DNA of 64,000 bases from UBA8914 sp034002905 (GTDB lineage Bacteria; Pseudomonadota; Alphaproteobacteria; UBA9219): contig JAVEZQ010000002.1 in assembly GCA_034002905.1 (NCBI GenBank), positions 62,001 through 126,000 on the forward strand, written 5' to 3'. The notes beneath the pieces are model-generated. The model was not told where the DNA came from and made no database searches. It worked only from the letters and a program-made list of their open reading frames with translations. A program made the position numbers and the translations under genes. Within the stretch, counting starts at the first letter, position 1. Each line of letters opens with the position of its first letter. Below, piece after piece: positions 36,253 to 45,545 of this stretch.

Positions 36253-37284
36253 GTGACCGAAGCATCTAGTCAACAAACTCCCGAACTTTGGGCCAAGCAG
36301 GCCATGGAGCTCCTGGACAAGCAAGAGCTCCCGCCAACGCCGGATAACTTCGCCGTTTTCTATGCTTATGCCTCAAACTCCAATCCAAACTTAAGAATGT
36401 CTTTGGAAACTCTTTTTCAAAGAGGCGAGATCTTAAGACAGGAAGAAGTCACAGGTTTGTTCCTGACTCATCTAAGCCTTGAAGCAGAAAACAGAATCCT
36501 GAAAGAGACCACAGACACGATCCAGAACGAGATTAACTCTGTGATGGGTGCCTTAACGCAAACAGTCGGCGAAACAAAAGAATACGGCAAGACTCTGTCA
36601 ACCTTCAGCGGCTCGTTAGAGGGCAATGTTTCGCTTGATCAAATCAGGGCTGCGGTTGCCAAAGTCGCGAATGAAACGCGCATCATGGCCGAGCAGAACC
36701 AACGACTTCACTCCCAGCTCAGCCTCTCGACGCAAGAACTGACGGAGATGCGCTATAACCTTGATGAAGTGCGCAAAGCGACGCTCATCGACCCGCTGAC
36801 TAATGTCGGCAATCGTATGTATTTTGATACAGAAATGGTCAAGGCAACCGCCGAGGCCGTCGATAATGATTTTCCGTTATCCATGCTTATGTGCGATATC
36901 GACTTTTTCAAGAAATTCAACGACACTTATGGCCATCTGGTCGGTGACGAAGTGCTCAAGCTAGTCGCCAAAACACTGGTTGAAAACTTGAAGGGCCGAG
37001 ACATCATTGCCCGTTACGGCGGTGAGGAGTTTGTGATCCTGCTTCCCCAAACAACCCTGCTCGATGCCGAGCGCGTGGGCAACCAGTTGCGCAATACCCT
37101 TTCGACTAAACAAGTTCGTCGTCGTCGCACCAATGAAACACTGGGCATCGTCACGATCTCACTCGGCGCGACACAGTATATCCCTGGCGAAGAAACGGAT
37201 GCTTTCATCGACCGCGCCGACAAAGCGTTGTACGAAGCCAAGCAGACAGGCCGCAACAAAGTGGTTGGCAAGACATCAACCTAG
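36253..37284 (+). CDS. Diguanylate cyclase (GGDEF domain)
   Basis: Predicted to make cyclic di-GMP from two GTP. The 343-residue cytosolic protein has an N-terminal helical region (about 1-170, with coiled-coil character) of a type found in alphaproteobacterial Dgc proteins, then a GGDEF domain: DPLTNVGNRMYFD, MCDIDFFKKFNDTYGH, and ARYGGEEFVILLPQT with the active GGEEF form. At the inhibitory site the usual RxxD reads KGRD, so product feedback may be weaker. Starts at GTG 36253 behind GTGAGGCG. No transmembrane helix. Confidence 0.9.
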   Translation: MTEASSQQTPELWAKQAMELLDKQELPPTPDNFAVFYAYASNSNPNLRMSLETLFQRGEILRQEEVTGLFLTHLSLEAENRILKETTDTIQNEINSVMGALTQTVGETKEYGKTLSTFSGSLEGNVSLDQIRAAVAKVANETRIMAEQNQRLHSQLSLSTQELTEMRYNLDEVRKATLIDPLTNVGNRMYFDTEMVKATAEAVDNDFPLSMLMCDIDFFKKFNDTYGHLVGDEVLKLVAKTLVENLKGRDIIARYGGEEFVILLPQTTLLDAERVGNQLRNTLSTKQVRRRRTNETLGIVTISLGATQYIPGEETDAFIDRADKALYEAKQTGRNKVVGKTST

Positions 37285-37345
37285 GTCCAATCCTCCATCC
37301 AGTTCTCGACACCAAAACTCGAACCCATAACCTGACACACACAGG

Positions 37346-39619
37346 ATGAACAAAATAGCAACATTTGAAATGCCGTCTTATTGGGATGGCCTCAATGAAT
37401 CGCAACGCAAGGCCGTCGAAGCGCTGGATGGCCCTGTACTCGTGCTTGCAGGCGCGGGAACGGGCAAAACACGCGTATTGACCACGCGTCTTGCGCATCT
37501 GCTTTCAACCGGGCGCGCCATGCCGGGACAAATCATGGCCGTGACCTTCACCAACAAGGCCGCAGCCGAGATCCGCGAACGTGTCGCCAATCTGTTGGGA
37601 AAACCTTCGGTCGAGGGCTGGTATCTCGGTACTTTTCACGCGCTGGCCGCACGGTTGCTACGCCCCCATGCCGAGCGTGTGGGCCTGAAACCCAGCTTTA
37701 CGATCCTTGGCACAGATGACCAGCTCCGCCTTATCAAACAACTTTTGGAAGCCGAGAATATCGACACCAAGAAATCGCCGCCACGCCTTGTCCTTGGTTG
37801 TATCGAACGCTGGAAAGATCGTGGCCTTATGCCCGACGAAGTGAGCAATGATGTTGGCGAGATTGCAAACGGCAAGCTGCCCAAACTCTATGCGCAATAT
37901 CAGGAGCGGCTGAAAGAACTCAATGCCTGCGACTTTGGCGATTTGCTTTTACATCACCTTACCCTGATGCGACGCGACCCCGAAATTCTTGCGCAAGTCC
38001 AAAACCGCTTTCGCTATATTCTGGTCGATGAGTATCAAGATACAAATGTCGCACAATATTTGTGGATACGCCTGATCGCCCAGCAAAACCAGAATATCTG
38101 CGTCGTCGGCGACGAAGACCAGTCCATCTATGGCTGGCGTGGGGCTGAGATCGGCAATATCCTACGTTTTGAAGAAGATTTTCCCGGCGCGAAGGTCATC
38201 CGCCTTGAAGAAAACTATCGCTCGACGGGGCATATCCTTGGCGCGGCGGCGCATCTAATCGCGCATAACGAAATGCGTCTGGGCAAAACGCTTTGGACAT
38301 CCTCCGATCCGGGCGACAAGATACATGTCCACACCCTGTGGGATGGCGACGAAGAGGCACGTTGGGTCGCGGATGAGATTGAGTCACTCCAGCGTCGCGG
38401 CATCGCCCTTTCCGATATTGCCATCATGGTGCGGGCGGGTTTTCAAACGCGCCAATTCGAAGAACGCTTTATCGCGCTGGGCATCCCCTATCGCGTCCTT
38501 GTCGGCGCGCGGTTCTATGAGCGACAGGAAATCCGTGACGCGCTCGCCTATCTCCGCCTGACACACTCCAGCGACGACGACCTTGCGTTTGAACGCATCA
38601 TCAATTTACCCAAGCGCGGCGTCGGACCTGCGGCCTTGGCACATTTCCACGGCTTCGCGCGACAAAACGCCCTTTCCCTTTTCGAAAGCGCCCTGCATCT
38701 GTGCGAAACGGACGAGATTAAACCCAAGCTTCGCACGACGTTGCAAAACTTCACGCAAAGCGTACTACGGTGGCGAGGTTTGCTTGACTCCATGCCGCAT
38801 GGCGAAGTCGCGCAGATTATTCTGGATGAGTCTGGCTATACCGGTATGTGGCAGAGCGATAAATCGCCCGACGCCCCTGCACGCCTCGACAACCTGAAGG
38901 AACTTGTCAGCGCTATGACAGAGTTTGACAATCTGCCCGCCTTTCTGGAACATGTCGGCCTCGTCCTCGAAGTCACCGACACCAGCGAAAGCGCACAGGT
39001 CAGCCTGATGACTCTCCATGGTGCCAAGGGGCTTGAGTTTAACTACGTCTTCCTGCCCGGCTGGGAGGAAGAGATTTTTCCAAGCCGCTTGTCGCTCAGC
39101 GAAAACGGTCAAAGAGGCCTTGAGGAAGAGCGCCGCCTCGCCTATGTCGGGATTACGCGCGCCAGAAAAAAAGCGTGGATCAGCCACGTTGCCAATCGTC
39201 ATATGTATGGTAACTGGATTAACGCCCTACCCTCACGTTTTTTGCAAGAACTGCCTGAGCAACACATCGAACGCGCCTCCACCATCGGCAATCATGGCCA
39301 TGCGCAGTCCCTCAACCGCCCTTCATCACACGGCGAATGGGACAGACGTCCCCACCAGAAACCCCCAAACCTCTGGCAACAAATCCGCGCCACATCGCAC
39401 AGTAAGACTTTACAGATTGAGGGCACGGCCCGTGTAATCAGCAGCGCATCACCTTTGTCAAAACAGAACGGGTTTCAGGCAGGACAGCGCGTAAGCCACG
39501 GAACCTTTGGCAACGGCACGATCCGCCGTGTCGATCATGACAAGCTTGAAATCGCCTTTGATCGCGTTGGCACAAAAAAAGTGATTGCAACTTTTGTCAA
39601 ACCACTTAGCGGAGACTAA
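37346..39619 (+). CDS. uvrD: UvrD/PcrA-type superfamily 1 DNA helicase
   Basis: 3'-5' helicase of nucleotide excision and mismatch repair and of replication-conflict resolution. The 757 residues show LNESQRKAVEALDGPVLVLAGAGTGKT (Q motif and Walker A, AGAGTGKT at 35-42), TFTNKAAAEIRER, VDEYQDTN, VVGDEDQSIYGWRGA, LEENYRS, LMTLHGAKGLEF and ERRLAYVGITRA. A C-terminal Tudor-like segment (GQRVSHGTFGNGTIRRVD) is as in PcrA/UvrD. Start at ATG 37346 with AGG adjacent; ATG 37370 is an alternative. It is followed 4 bases later by prmA. Confidence 0.94.
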   Translation: MNKIATFEMPSYWDGLNESQRKAVEALDGPVLVLAGAGTGKTRVLTTRLAHLLSTGRAMPGQIMAVTFTNKAAAEIRERVANLLGKPSVEGWYLGTFHALAARLLRPHAERVGLKPSFTILGTDDQLRLIKQLLEAENIDTKKSPPRLVLGCIERWKDRGLMPDEVSNDVGEIANGKLPKLYAQYQERLKELNACDFGDLLLHHLTLMRRDPEILAQVQNRFRYILVDEYQDTNVAQYLWIRLIAQQNQNICVVGDEDQSIYGWRGAEIGNILRFEEDFPGAKVIRLEENYRSTGHILGAAAHLIAHNEMRLGKTLWTSSDPGDKIHVHTLWDGDEEARWVADEIESLQRRGIALSDIAIMVRAGFQTRQFEERFIALGIPYRVLVGARFYERQEIRDALAYLRLTHSSDDDLAFERIINLPKRGVGPAALAHFHGFARQNALSLFESALHLCETDEIKPKLRTTLQNFTQSVLRWRGLLDSMPHGEVAQIILDESGYTGMWQSDKSPDAPARLDNLKELVSAMTEFDNLPAFLEHVGLVLEVTDTSESAQVSLMTLHGAKGLEFNYVFLPGWEEEIFPSRLSLSENGQRGLEEERRLAYVGITRARKKAWISHVANRHMYGNWINALPSRFLQELPEQHIERASTIGNHGHAQSLNRPSSHGEWDRRPHQKPPNLWQQIRATSHSKTLQIEGTARVISSASPLSKQNGFQAGQRVSHGTFGNGTIRRVDHDKLEIAFDRVGTKKVIATFVKPLSGD

Positions 39620-39623
39620 GCCC

Positions 39624-40511
39624 ATGCTTCCCGACGATCCCAATAATCTTTACACGCTTCGCATCGTTTGCTCGCTCGCCGATGTCGAGAAGGCCGAAGC
39701 GCTTTTCGAAGACAGGTCCCTTGCAATTTCAAGCTATGCGCCCCCACCGACTGACACGGCGATTGTGGAGATTCTCATTGAAGGCAAACCGGAGATCGAA
39801 GCTTTACGTCCACGTCTTCCTTTTGCCTTGTCTATCGAGGCCGAACCAGTCGGCAATCTGGATTGGATCAAAAAGGTTGCCGCCGATTACCCACCTTTTT
39901 CCGTTGGGCGATGGCAGATCTTTGGTGGCGCGTACCGCGACAAAATCACTGATTTTTCGCTTGCTATTCAGGTCGACTCCTCTGCTGCTTTTGGGACAGG
40001 AGAACACCCTTCTACACGTGGCTGTCTTGAACTGCTCGATGATGTTTTGACACGCGCAGGTGCTGCCGCCAAAAAATGGCGCGTGCTGGATATGGGCTGT
40101 GGCTCTGGCATTCTCTCCATGGCGTGCGCCAAGGCAGCAGGATGTCATGTTCTGGGTGTGGACATGGAGGAGCCGTCTGTTGAAGTCGCCCGTGAAAACA
40201 CACAGATTAATGACGTGAATACTCTTGTCCGCATCGAGCCATCCCTCGGTTTCGCCAATCCGGTTGTGGGAGAAAACGGCCCCTATGATCTGATCATGGC
40301 GAACATTTTTGCCGATCCCTTATGTGCGATGGCTGCCGATTTTAAAAAGCATCTTGCGCCCGGCGGCACCATCATTCTTTGCGGCATGTTGAATCCGCAA
40401 GCCGATACGGTCATTGCGGCGCAAACGGCACAGGGTTTGATGTTGCGCACCCGCAAACAAATTGCCGAGTGGTCTATGCTTGAACTCACCCACGCGCTCA
40501 GGGCAATATAA
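39624..40511 (+). CDS. prmA: Ribosomal protein L11 methyltransferase
   Basis: SAM-dependent trimethylation of L11 (rplK, also in this window at 48.8 kb). The 295 residues have an N-terminal substrate-recognition domain, the SSAAFGTGEHPSTRGCL linker typical of PrmA, motif I LDMGCGSGILSMACAKAAG, and MANIFADPL in place of the usual NILAxPL. The ATG at 39624, with GGAG upstream, was preferred to a longer in-frame start inside uvrD. It is 4 bases after uvrD and 5 bases before the aminopeptidase gene, so these three are one operon. Confidence 0.93.
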   Translation: MLPDDPNNLYTLRIVCSLADVEKAEALFEDRSLAISSYAPPPTDTAIVEILIEGKPEIEALRPRLPFALSIEAEPVGNLDWIKKVAADYPPFSVGRWQIFGGAYRDKITDFSLAIQVDSSAAFGTGEHPSTRGCLELLDDVLTRAGAAAKKWRVLDMGCGSGILSMACAKAAGCHVLGVDMEEPSVEVARENTQINDVNTLVRIEPSLGFANPVVGENGPYDLIMANIFADPLCAMAADFKKHLAPGGTIILCGMLNPQADTVIAAQTAQGLMLRTRKQIAEWSMLELTHALRAI

Positions 40512-40516
40512 GCTCC

Positions 40517-42322
40517 ATGATTCAGACTCATACTCAAGAGCTCGCCAAGCTCAATGCCCTACGTGGCCTTATGAAGGACAGGGGATTGGATGCCTATCTC
40601 GTCCCCATAACAGATGCCTACCAAAATGAATATGTCGCGCCCCATGACAAACGCATACGGTTCCTGAGTGGCTTTAGCGGCTCGGCAGGTTTTATTGTTG
40701 TCACGGAAACAACCGCTGCTTTCTTTACAGATAGCCGTTATACGCTACAAGCCGAGCAGCAACTGCCAGGCACGCTTTATTCCATCCATGATGTCGCTAA
40801 ACTCACGCCTTCCAAATGGATGGAAGCTAACATCGCACCGGGCATGGTTGTCGGCTTTGACCCGTTATTGCACACGGCAAAACAGGTGGAACGTTTGGAA
40901 CTTGCTTTTAGCACGCACAAAATAGCCGTGCGCGCGATTGAGGAAAACCTTATCGATATTCTTTGGACAGAAGACCGTCCACCTCAATCCTGCGCGGAAA
41001 TTTTTCCCTATGAAACAAGCTATGCCGGAAAGGCTTCTGTTCTGAAGCGACACGAACTTGCCGACGTGATGGGGGAAAAGAACATCAACGCCCTCGTGAT
41101 CACCGATCCGGCCTCTGTGGCTTGGCTTCTGAATATTCGCGGCGATGATGTACCCCATACGCCTTTACCTCTTTCTACGGCCATTTTGCGTACGGATGGT
41201 TCCGTCGATTGGTTTGTCGATCCGCGAAAAGCATCGACCAGCCTTGATCGCGAACTGGGCTCGGAAGTCAAGCGTTTTGCCGAAGACGAGTTTACCAACG
41301 CCTTACGACGCCTTGGTGAATCACAGGCACGGGTTTTGATCGATCCTGAACTCACACCCTATCAATACACAACGACGCTCAAAGAAGCCGGAGCTAAACT
41401 GATCTATGAAAGTGATCCGATCGCCCTACCCCGCGCCTGTAAAAACCAGAGAGAGATCGACGGTATGCGCGGCGCGCACCGCCGCGATGGCGCAGCGCTT
41501 GTTCGCTTTCTCGCGTGGCTGGATGCGCAAATGGACGCGGGACAAACCGTCACCGAACTTTCTGTTGAAGAACAACTAGTCGCCTTCCGCGCCGAAGGCT
41601 CCCTCTATAAAGGCGAAAGCTTTGCAACGATTGCCGGCTTTGGCCCTAATGGCGCGATTGTGCACTACCGCGCCAAAGAAGAGACAAACAAGACCTTAGA
41701 AAAAGGGTCCTTCCTCCTGCTGGACTCTGGCGCGCAGTATCTTGACGGCACAACGGATGTCACACGCACCATCCCGCTAGGTGATATCTCCAAAGAAATG
41801 AAGGATCGCTATACACGTGTACTCAAGGGGCATATTGCGTTGGCCTCTGCACGTTTCCCGCACGGCACGTCTGGCGCGGAGCTTGATGTTTTGGCGCGAC
41901 AATATTTGTGGGCGGCTGGCCTTGATTACGGACATGGCACAGGGCATGGCGTCGGTTGTTATCTGTGCGTGCATGAAGGGCCACAGAATATCTCGCGACG
42001 CGGCACGACACCGCTTGAGCCCGGCATGGTGCTTTCGAACGAACCCGGCTATTACAAGGCGCGCCACTATGGTATCCGCCTTGAAAACCTGCAGGTTGTT
42101 ATCGAACTGTTCGAGATTAGCTCCAATGAAACAAAAATGCTGGGCTTTGAGCCCTTGACTCTTGTGCCCTTTGATCGTCGGGCGATCTGTACCGACATGC
42201 TGACACTCGATGAAAAATCGTGGCTCAATGCTTATCACACCCGCGTTTTCAAAGCGCTCCGACCACAGCTGGATGAAGCCTCCGGCAAATGGCTGGAAAA
42301 AATGACACAGGCCATTTCGTAA
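40517..42322 (+). CDS. Xaa-Pro aminopeptidase (M24B)
   Basis: Cytosolic dimetal peptidase that removes an N-terminal residue preceding proline. The 601-residue product has two creatinase-like N-terminal domains (PITDAYQNEYVAPHDKRIRFLSGFSGSAGF in the first) and a C-terminal pita-bread domain. The metal ligands are visible: the two aspartates of LLDSGAQYLDGTTDVTRT, the histidine of GHGTGHGVG, and the glutamates of NEPGYY and RLENLQ. The length (about 600) matches the long APP1-like form common in alphaproteobacteria rather than E. coli PepP (441). Last gene of uvrD-prmA-pepP-like. Confidence 0.93.
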   Translation: MIQTHTQELAKLNALRGLMKDRGLDAYLVPITDAYQNEYVAPHDKRIRFLSGFSGSAGFIVVTETTAAFFTDSRYTLQAEQQLPGTLYSIHDVAKLTPSKWMEANIAPGMVVGFDPLLHTAKQVERLELAFSTHKIAVRAIEENLIDILWTEDRPPQSCAEIFPYETSYAGKASVLKRHELADVMGEKNINALVITDPASVAWLLNIRGDDVPHTPLPLSTAILRTDGSVDWFVDPRKASTSLDRELGSEVKRFAEDEFTNALRRLGESQARVLIDPELTPYQYTTTLKEAGAKLIYESDPIALPRACKNQREIDGMRGAHRRDGAALVRFLAWLDAQMDAGQTVTELSVEEQLVAFRAEGSLYKGESFATIAGFGPNGAIVHYRAKEETNKTLEKGSFLLLDSGAQYLDGTTDVTRTIPLGDISKEMKDRYTRVLKGHIALASARFPHGTSGAELDVLARQYLWAAGLDYGHGTGHGVGCYLCVHEGPQNISRRGTTPLEPGMVLSNEPGYYKARHYGIRLENLQVVIELFEISSNETKMLGFEPLTLVPFDRRAICTDMLTLDEKSWLNAYHTRVFKALRPQLDEASGKWLEKMTQAIS

Positions 42323-42433
42323 AGCGAAAACCCTTTGCCCGTCATGGAAACAGCCTGTTACATTTCATCAACGAACCCTTTGTGAATGGAATAAAGGGTG
42401 ATAAAGTGAAGTGGTTAGAAGGGAGTGAACAAC

Positions 42434-42769
42434 ATGAATATATGGCCCCTTGTTTTCATCTTCTCGACACTTGTCGCCGCTGCCGGTTTTGTCGTGGTCG
42501 CGATATTCTGGCTTAAACGACTGCGTCAAACAATTGCCCTTGCCCTAGGCGAGAATGCGAGCCAGCAAATTCGCACAACACAGCGCATGGGAGAAGCTCT
42601 CGCGCAGCTCCAACGCAAACAGCATTTCTATGAACAACGGCTTCAAACGCTCACCGAAGCCAACATTCATATGCGACAAGAGCTCAATCTTCTGGCTGGC
42701 AAGGTGGAGATTATGGGCGATGAGGATCGTAGTGGCCCTCCCTCGCCTCCCACACGTATGATCCATTAG
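42434..42769 (+). CDS. Small membrane-anchored coiled-coil protein
   Basis: The 111 residues have one N-terminal transmembrane helix (about 5-26, WPLVFIFSTLVAAAGFVVVA), then a polar coiled coil (residues 35-90, glutamine-rich heptads) and a short proline-rich tail. The ATG has GGGAG 9 bases upstream. No family recognised; such single-pass coiled-coil proteins often act in envelope or division complexes, but nothing here shows that. Confidence 0.6.
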   Translation: MNIWPLVFIFSTLVAAAGFVVVAIFWLKRLRQTIALALGENASQQIRTTQRMGEALAQLQRKQHFYEQRLQTLTEANIHMRQELNLLAGKVEIMGDEDRSGPPSPPTRMIH

Positions 42770-42784
42770 GGCGTCAAGAATAAT

Positions 42785-42829
42785 AAATACTTTCACATTA
42801 TTTATTAGCATTTTATCATGAAAGTATTT
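42785..42829. repeat. 11-bp perfect inverted repeat with 23-base spacer
   Basis: AAATACTTTCA at 42785-42795 is mirrored by TGAAAGTATTT at 42819-42829. It lies between two genes on the plus strand, with no T-run typical of a terminator. A TATAAT at about 42873 lies downstream, so it could be an operator of the next gene or an AT-rich termination hairpin. Confidence 0.6.
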
Positions 42830-42930
42830 GGCGTTAAGTAGTCCTTAAACACCTTCGGCTACCTTTTAAGTTATAATGCAGATGTGGCTATATGACTATT
42901 TCAAAGCCACCAAAAGGAGGAGGTCAGCAA

Positions 42931-43386
42931 ATGACCACCAACGAAAAGACAAATGACGCTGTCTATGAAATGACTGAAGACCAAATCAAGACGTTGGTTC
43001 GTAACAGTCTGCTCGTCGCCGGTCGTGAGCTTGGCGAGAACGGCGATCATTGGCCCGTGATCAAAAACACGATCACAGGCATTATGCTAGATTGGGAAAA
43101 GCTGGCCCACGAACGTGAAGTTCAGGCCGAGATGAAAAAGCATCTCTATGACCAGCTTCATGAAATGGAGCGCATTCTCGAAACGGCACCCGAAGAAGAA
43201 AAAGTCATTGCCGCGCCGGCCCTTGCTGAACTTCGCGAAATCTATGACGCGTATTTCAGCCAAGTTGATCGCGAAGAAATCGCCATGACGGACGAAGAAT
43301 TAGAGGCGGAAGGCTACGAAAAACCGATGCATATCCGCCGTGCCGAAGCTATAATTGAAGAAATGATGGAGGAAGATAATGTCTAA
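42931..43386 (+). CDS. Hypothetical acidic helical protein
   Basis: A 151-residue cytosolic protein, strongly acidic (EMMEEDNV at the end) and mostly helical, with WEKLAHEREVQAEMKKHLYDQLHEMERI forming a likely coiled coil in the middle. The ATG at 42931 has AGGAGGAGG upstream, an excellent site, so the longer frame from 42892 is not needed. Overlaps the next gene by 8 bases (ATAATGTCTAA junction), implying coupling. I recognise no family. Confidence 0.65.
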   Translation: MTTNEKTNDAVYEMTEDQIKTLVRNSLLVAGRELGENGDHWPVIKNTITGIMLDWEKLAHEREVQAEMKKHLYDQLHEMERILETAPEEEKVIAAPALAELREIYDAYFSQVDREEIAMTDEELEAEGYEKPMHIRRAEAIIEEMMEEDNV

Positions 43387-43660
43387 TGTACCCAAACAAG
43401 AAAACGATACGGGCTTTCTCAAAACCTATTGTGGCATAGGTTGGCGTGGCCTGTGCGCCCTTGCTATTGGCGGCGCAGGGTTTCATGCCCTGACCACCGC
43501 AAATCTTGGCACTTTGGCCGACCTGCCCAGTTTTTCGGGTGTGGCCAACAACAGCCTTTCAACCCTCTCGGCAGGCGCGCCTGATATGGGGGCGGCCCCG
43601 ATGCCTGTCACACCCTCTTTCCATGCCAACTTTAGCGGCCCGACCAAAACGCTTGGATAG
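43379..43660 (+). CDS. Hypothetical small protein, single hydrophobic segment
   Basis: The 93-residue product has a hydrophobic stretch (GWRGLCALAIGGAGFHALTTA, about 22-42) that may be a membrane helix or an uncleaved signal, then a low-complexity Ser/Gly/Pro/Ala tail. GGAGG precedes the ATG inside the upstream gene's end, so translation is coupled to it. A strong terminator follows 26 bases after the stop. No known family. Confidence 0.6.
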   Translation: MSNVPKQENDTGFLKTYCGIGWRGLCALAIGGAGFHALTTANLGTLADLPSFSGVANNSLSTLSAGAPDMGAAPMPVTPSFHANFSGPTKTLG

Positions 43661-43686
43661 TTAACGGACACGCCTTTTACCCTCTC

Positions 43687-43722
43687 AAAAAGCCCAAACG
43701 AACGCTCGTTTGGGCTTTTTTT
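43687..43722. terminator. Strong intrinsic terminator, usable on both strands
   Basis: A perfect 10-bp stem GCCCAAACGA/TCGTTTGGGC with loop ACGC is followed by seven T residues and preceded by five A residues. It closes the small operon that ends at 43660. Confidence 0.92.
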
Positions 43723-43807
43723 ACCTTTTGCACATAATTTCATCTGATACTTGCACTTTGGCCGGATTTCGCCAATATTAGGGCGGAATCAATAAAGGGA
43801 GATATTC

Positions 43808-44203
43808 ATGCGCCGTACACTTCTGGGTCTTATGGCTGTTCTCACGCTTGCTGCTTGTACAAGCTCCATCGCAGAGTTCTGGCGCCCCGTGAGCGAACCC
43901 AACCTGCTCCTGTCACAGGATAAAGCCCAGATGAAGCTTGATTTCGACCTGAGCCAGTGCCGTTGCGGAATCTATCCTTCCAATGTGCCTCAACCAGATT
44001 TGATTGCCTTTAGCCCCGACCAACGCCGCTATATCGAAACCAGCGTCACGCGCACCTCTGAACAAGGTGAGTCCTGCATGCAGCAGCCCAGCCTTGTCGT
44101 TGCCGAGTGCATGCGCGCTCGCGGTTGGGAAACGACCCAATGCTCAGGCCGTATGCCTGTGGCAGGTGGCGGCGCCCTTTGCGCAACAGCTAAAATCGAC
44201 TAA
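43808..44203 (+). CDS. Predicted lipoprotein
   Basis: The 131-residue product has a lipoprotein signal peptide with lipobox LAAC (C17). The mature part has six further cysteines, notably SQCRCGIYP and a C-terminal ECMRARGWETTQCSGR, a layout that suggests disulfides in the periplasm. AAAGGGAG lies upstream of the ATG. The arrangement resembles the lipoprotein at 30782 (cysteines plus a terminal CMxAxGW/CMRARGW), and both may belong to one loose family of alphaproteobacterial lipoproteins. Function unknown. Confidence 0.7.
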   Translation: MRRTLLGLMAVLTLAACTSSIAEFWRPVSEPNLLLSQDKAQMKLDFDLSQCRCGIYPSNVPQPDLIAFSPDQRRYIETSVTRTSEQGESCMQQPSLVVAECMRARGWETTQCSGRMPVAGGGALCATAKID

Positions 44204-44226
44204 CCCTACGGCAAGACGATATTATC

Positions 44227-45543
44227 ATGATCCCTCGTTACTCACGCGTCGAGATGACGCGAATATGGGAGCCTGAGAACAGGTTTCGTATTTGGTTTGA
44301 AATTGAAGCCCATGCGTGTGATGCACAGGCTGAACTTGGCGTGATCCCGAAATCAGCCGCCAAGAATGTCTGGAAAAAAGGAAAGTGGGACATCAGCCGG
44401 ATCGACGAGATCGAAAAGGAAACGCGGCATGATGTGCTGGCTTTTCTGACCGATCTTGCTTCCTCCATCGGGCCTGATGCGCGCTTTGTCCATCAGGGCA
44501 TGACCTCAAGCGATATCCTTGATACGACGCTGTCCGTGCAGCTTAAGCAAGCGGCGGATATCCTCATCCTCGATCTGGAACGGGTTCTTAAAGCCCTTGG
44601 CAAGCGCATCGATGAGACGCTCGATATCGTCACCATTGGTCGTAGCCACGGCATTCATGCCGAGCCGACAAGCTTTGGCATCAAACTGGCCAGCCACTAT
44701 GCCGCCTTTGCACGCGCCAAGAAACGCCTTCAGGCTGCACGTGAAGAAATTGCCACCTGCGCCATCTCTGGCCCAGTCGGCAGTTTTGCGACGATTGATC
44801 CCAAGGTTGAAGCCTATGTCGCCAAAAAGATGGGCCTGCATATCGAGCCGATTTCGACACAGGTGATCCCGCGCGACCGTCACGCGATGTTCTTTGCAAC
44901 GCTGGGCGTGATCGCCAGCACAATCGAGAACTTTGCGACGGAAGTACGCCATCTGCAACGCAGCGAAGTGCGGGAAGCCGAAGAACCTTTTGCCAAGGGT
45001 CAAAAAGGCTCCAGCGCCATGCCGCACAAGCGCAACCCTATTCTTTCGGAAAATCTGACAGGCTTAGCGCGCATCGTGCGCGCTTCGGTCACGCCAGCAC
45101 TAGAAAACGTCACGCTGTGGCACGAACGCGATATCTCGCATTCCTCTGTTGAACGTGTCTTTGGCCCCGATGCCACGATTGCCCTCGACTTTGCGCTCAT
45201 GCGTCTTGTGGGCATGATCGACGGTATGGTCGTATACAAGGAACGCATTCAGGCCAATCTAGAGTCGCTAGGTGGACTGTATTTCTCGCAGCGCGTCTTG
45301 CTTGCCCTCACGCAGGCGGGCATGAGCCGCGAGGATGCCTATCGCCTTGTGCAATCCAACGCTATGTCCGTGTGGTACGAGATTCAGGCTGGCAAGACAG
45401 CCCATTTCAAAGACCGGATCATGGCCGACGCCACGATTGTCAAGCTGGTGGATGCCAAGACGCTCAAAAGCTGCTTTGACATCAAATTCTATACGCGCCA
45501 CGCCAAGAAAGTCTGGGCCCGCGTAAAGAAGCAGTACGCTTAG
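44227..45543 (+). CDS. purB: Adenylosuccinate lyase
   Basis: Catalyses two purine steps: SAICAR to AICAR, and adenylosuccinate to AMP. The 438-residue product has the fumarase-superfamily signature GSSAMPHKRNP at 261-271, the catalytic histidine H141 in GRSHGIHAEP, and the TSSDILDT stretch near residue 93. ATG start; it follows the lipoprotein gene by 23 bases. It ends two bases from the convergent yerC-like gene. Other purine genes (purL, purQ) lie 8 kb away on the other strand. Confidence 0.97.
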   Translation: MIPRYSRVEMTRIWEPENRFRIWFEIEAHACDAQAELGVIPKSAAKNVWKKGKWDISRIDEIEKETRHDVLAFLTDLASSIGPDARFVHQGMTSSDILDTTLSVQLKQAADILILDLERVLKALGKRIDETLDIVTIGRSHGIHAEPTSFGIKLASHYAAFARAKKRLQAAREEIATCAISGPVGSFATIDPKVEAYVAKKMGLHIEPISTQVIPRDRHAMFFATLGVIASTIENFATEVRHLQRSEVREAEEPFAKGQKGSSAMPHKRNPILSENLTGLARIVRASVTPALENVTLWHERDISHSSVERVFGPDATIALDFALMRLVGMIDGMVVYKERIQANLESLGGLYFSQRVLLALTQAGMSREDAYRLVQSNAMSVWYEIQAGKTAHFKDRIMADATIVKLVDAKTLKSCFDIKFYTRHAKKVWARVKKQYA

Positions 45544-45545
45544 GC

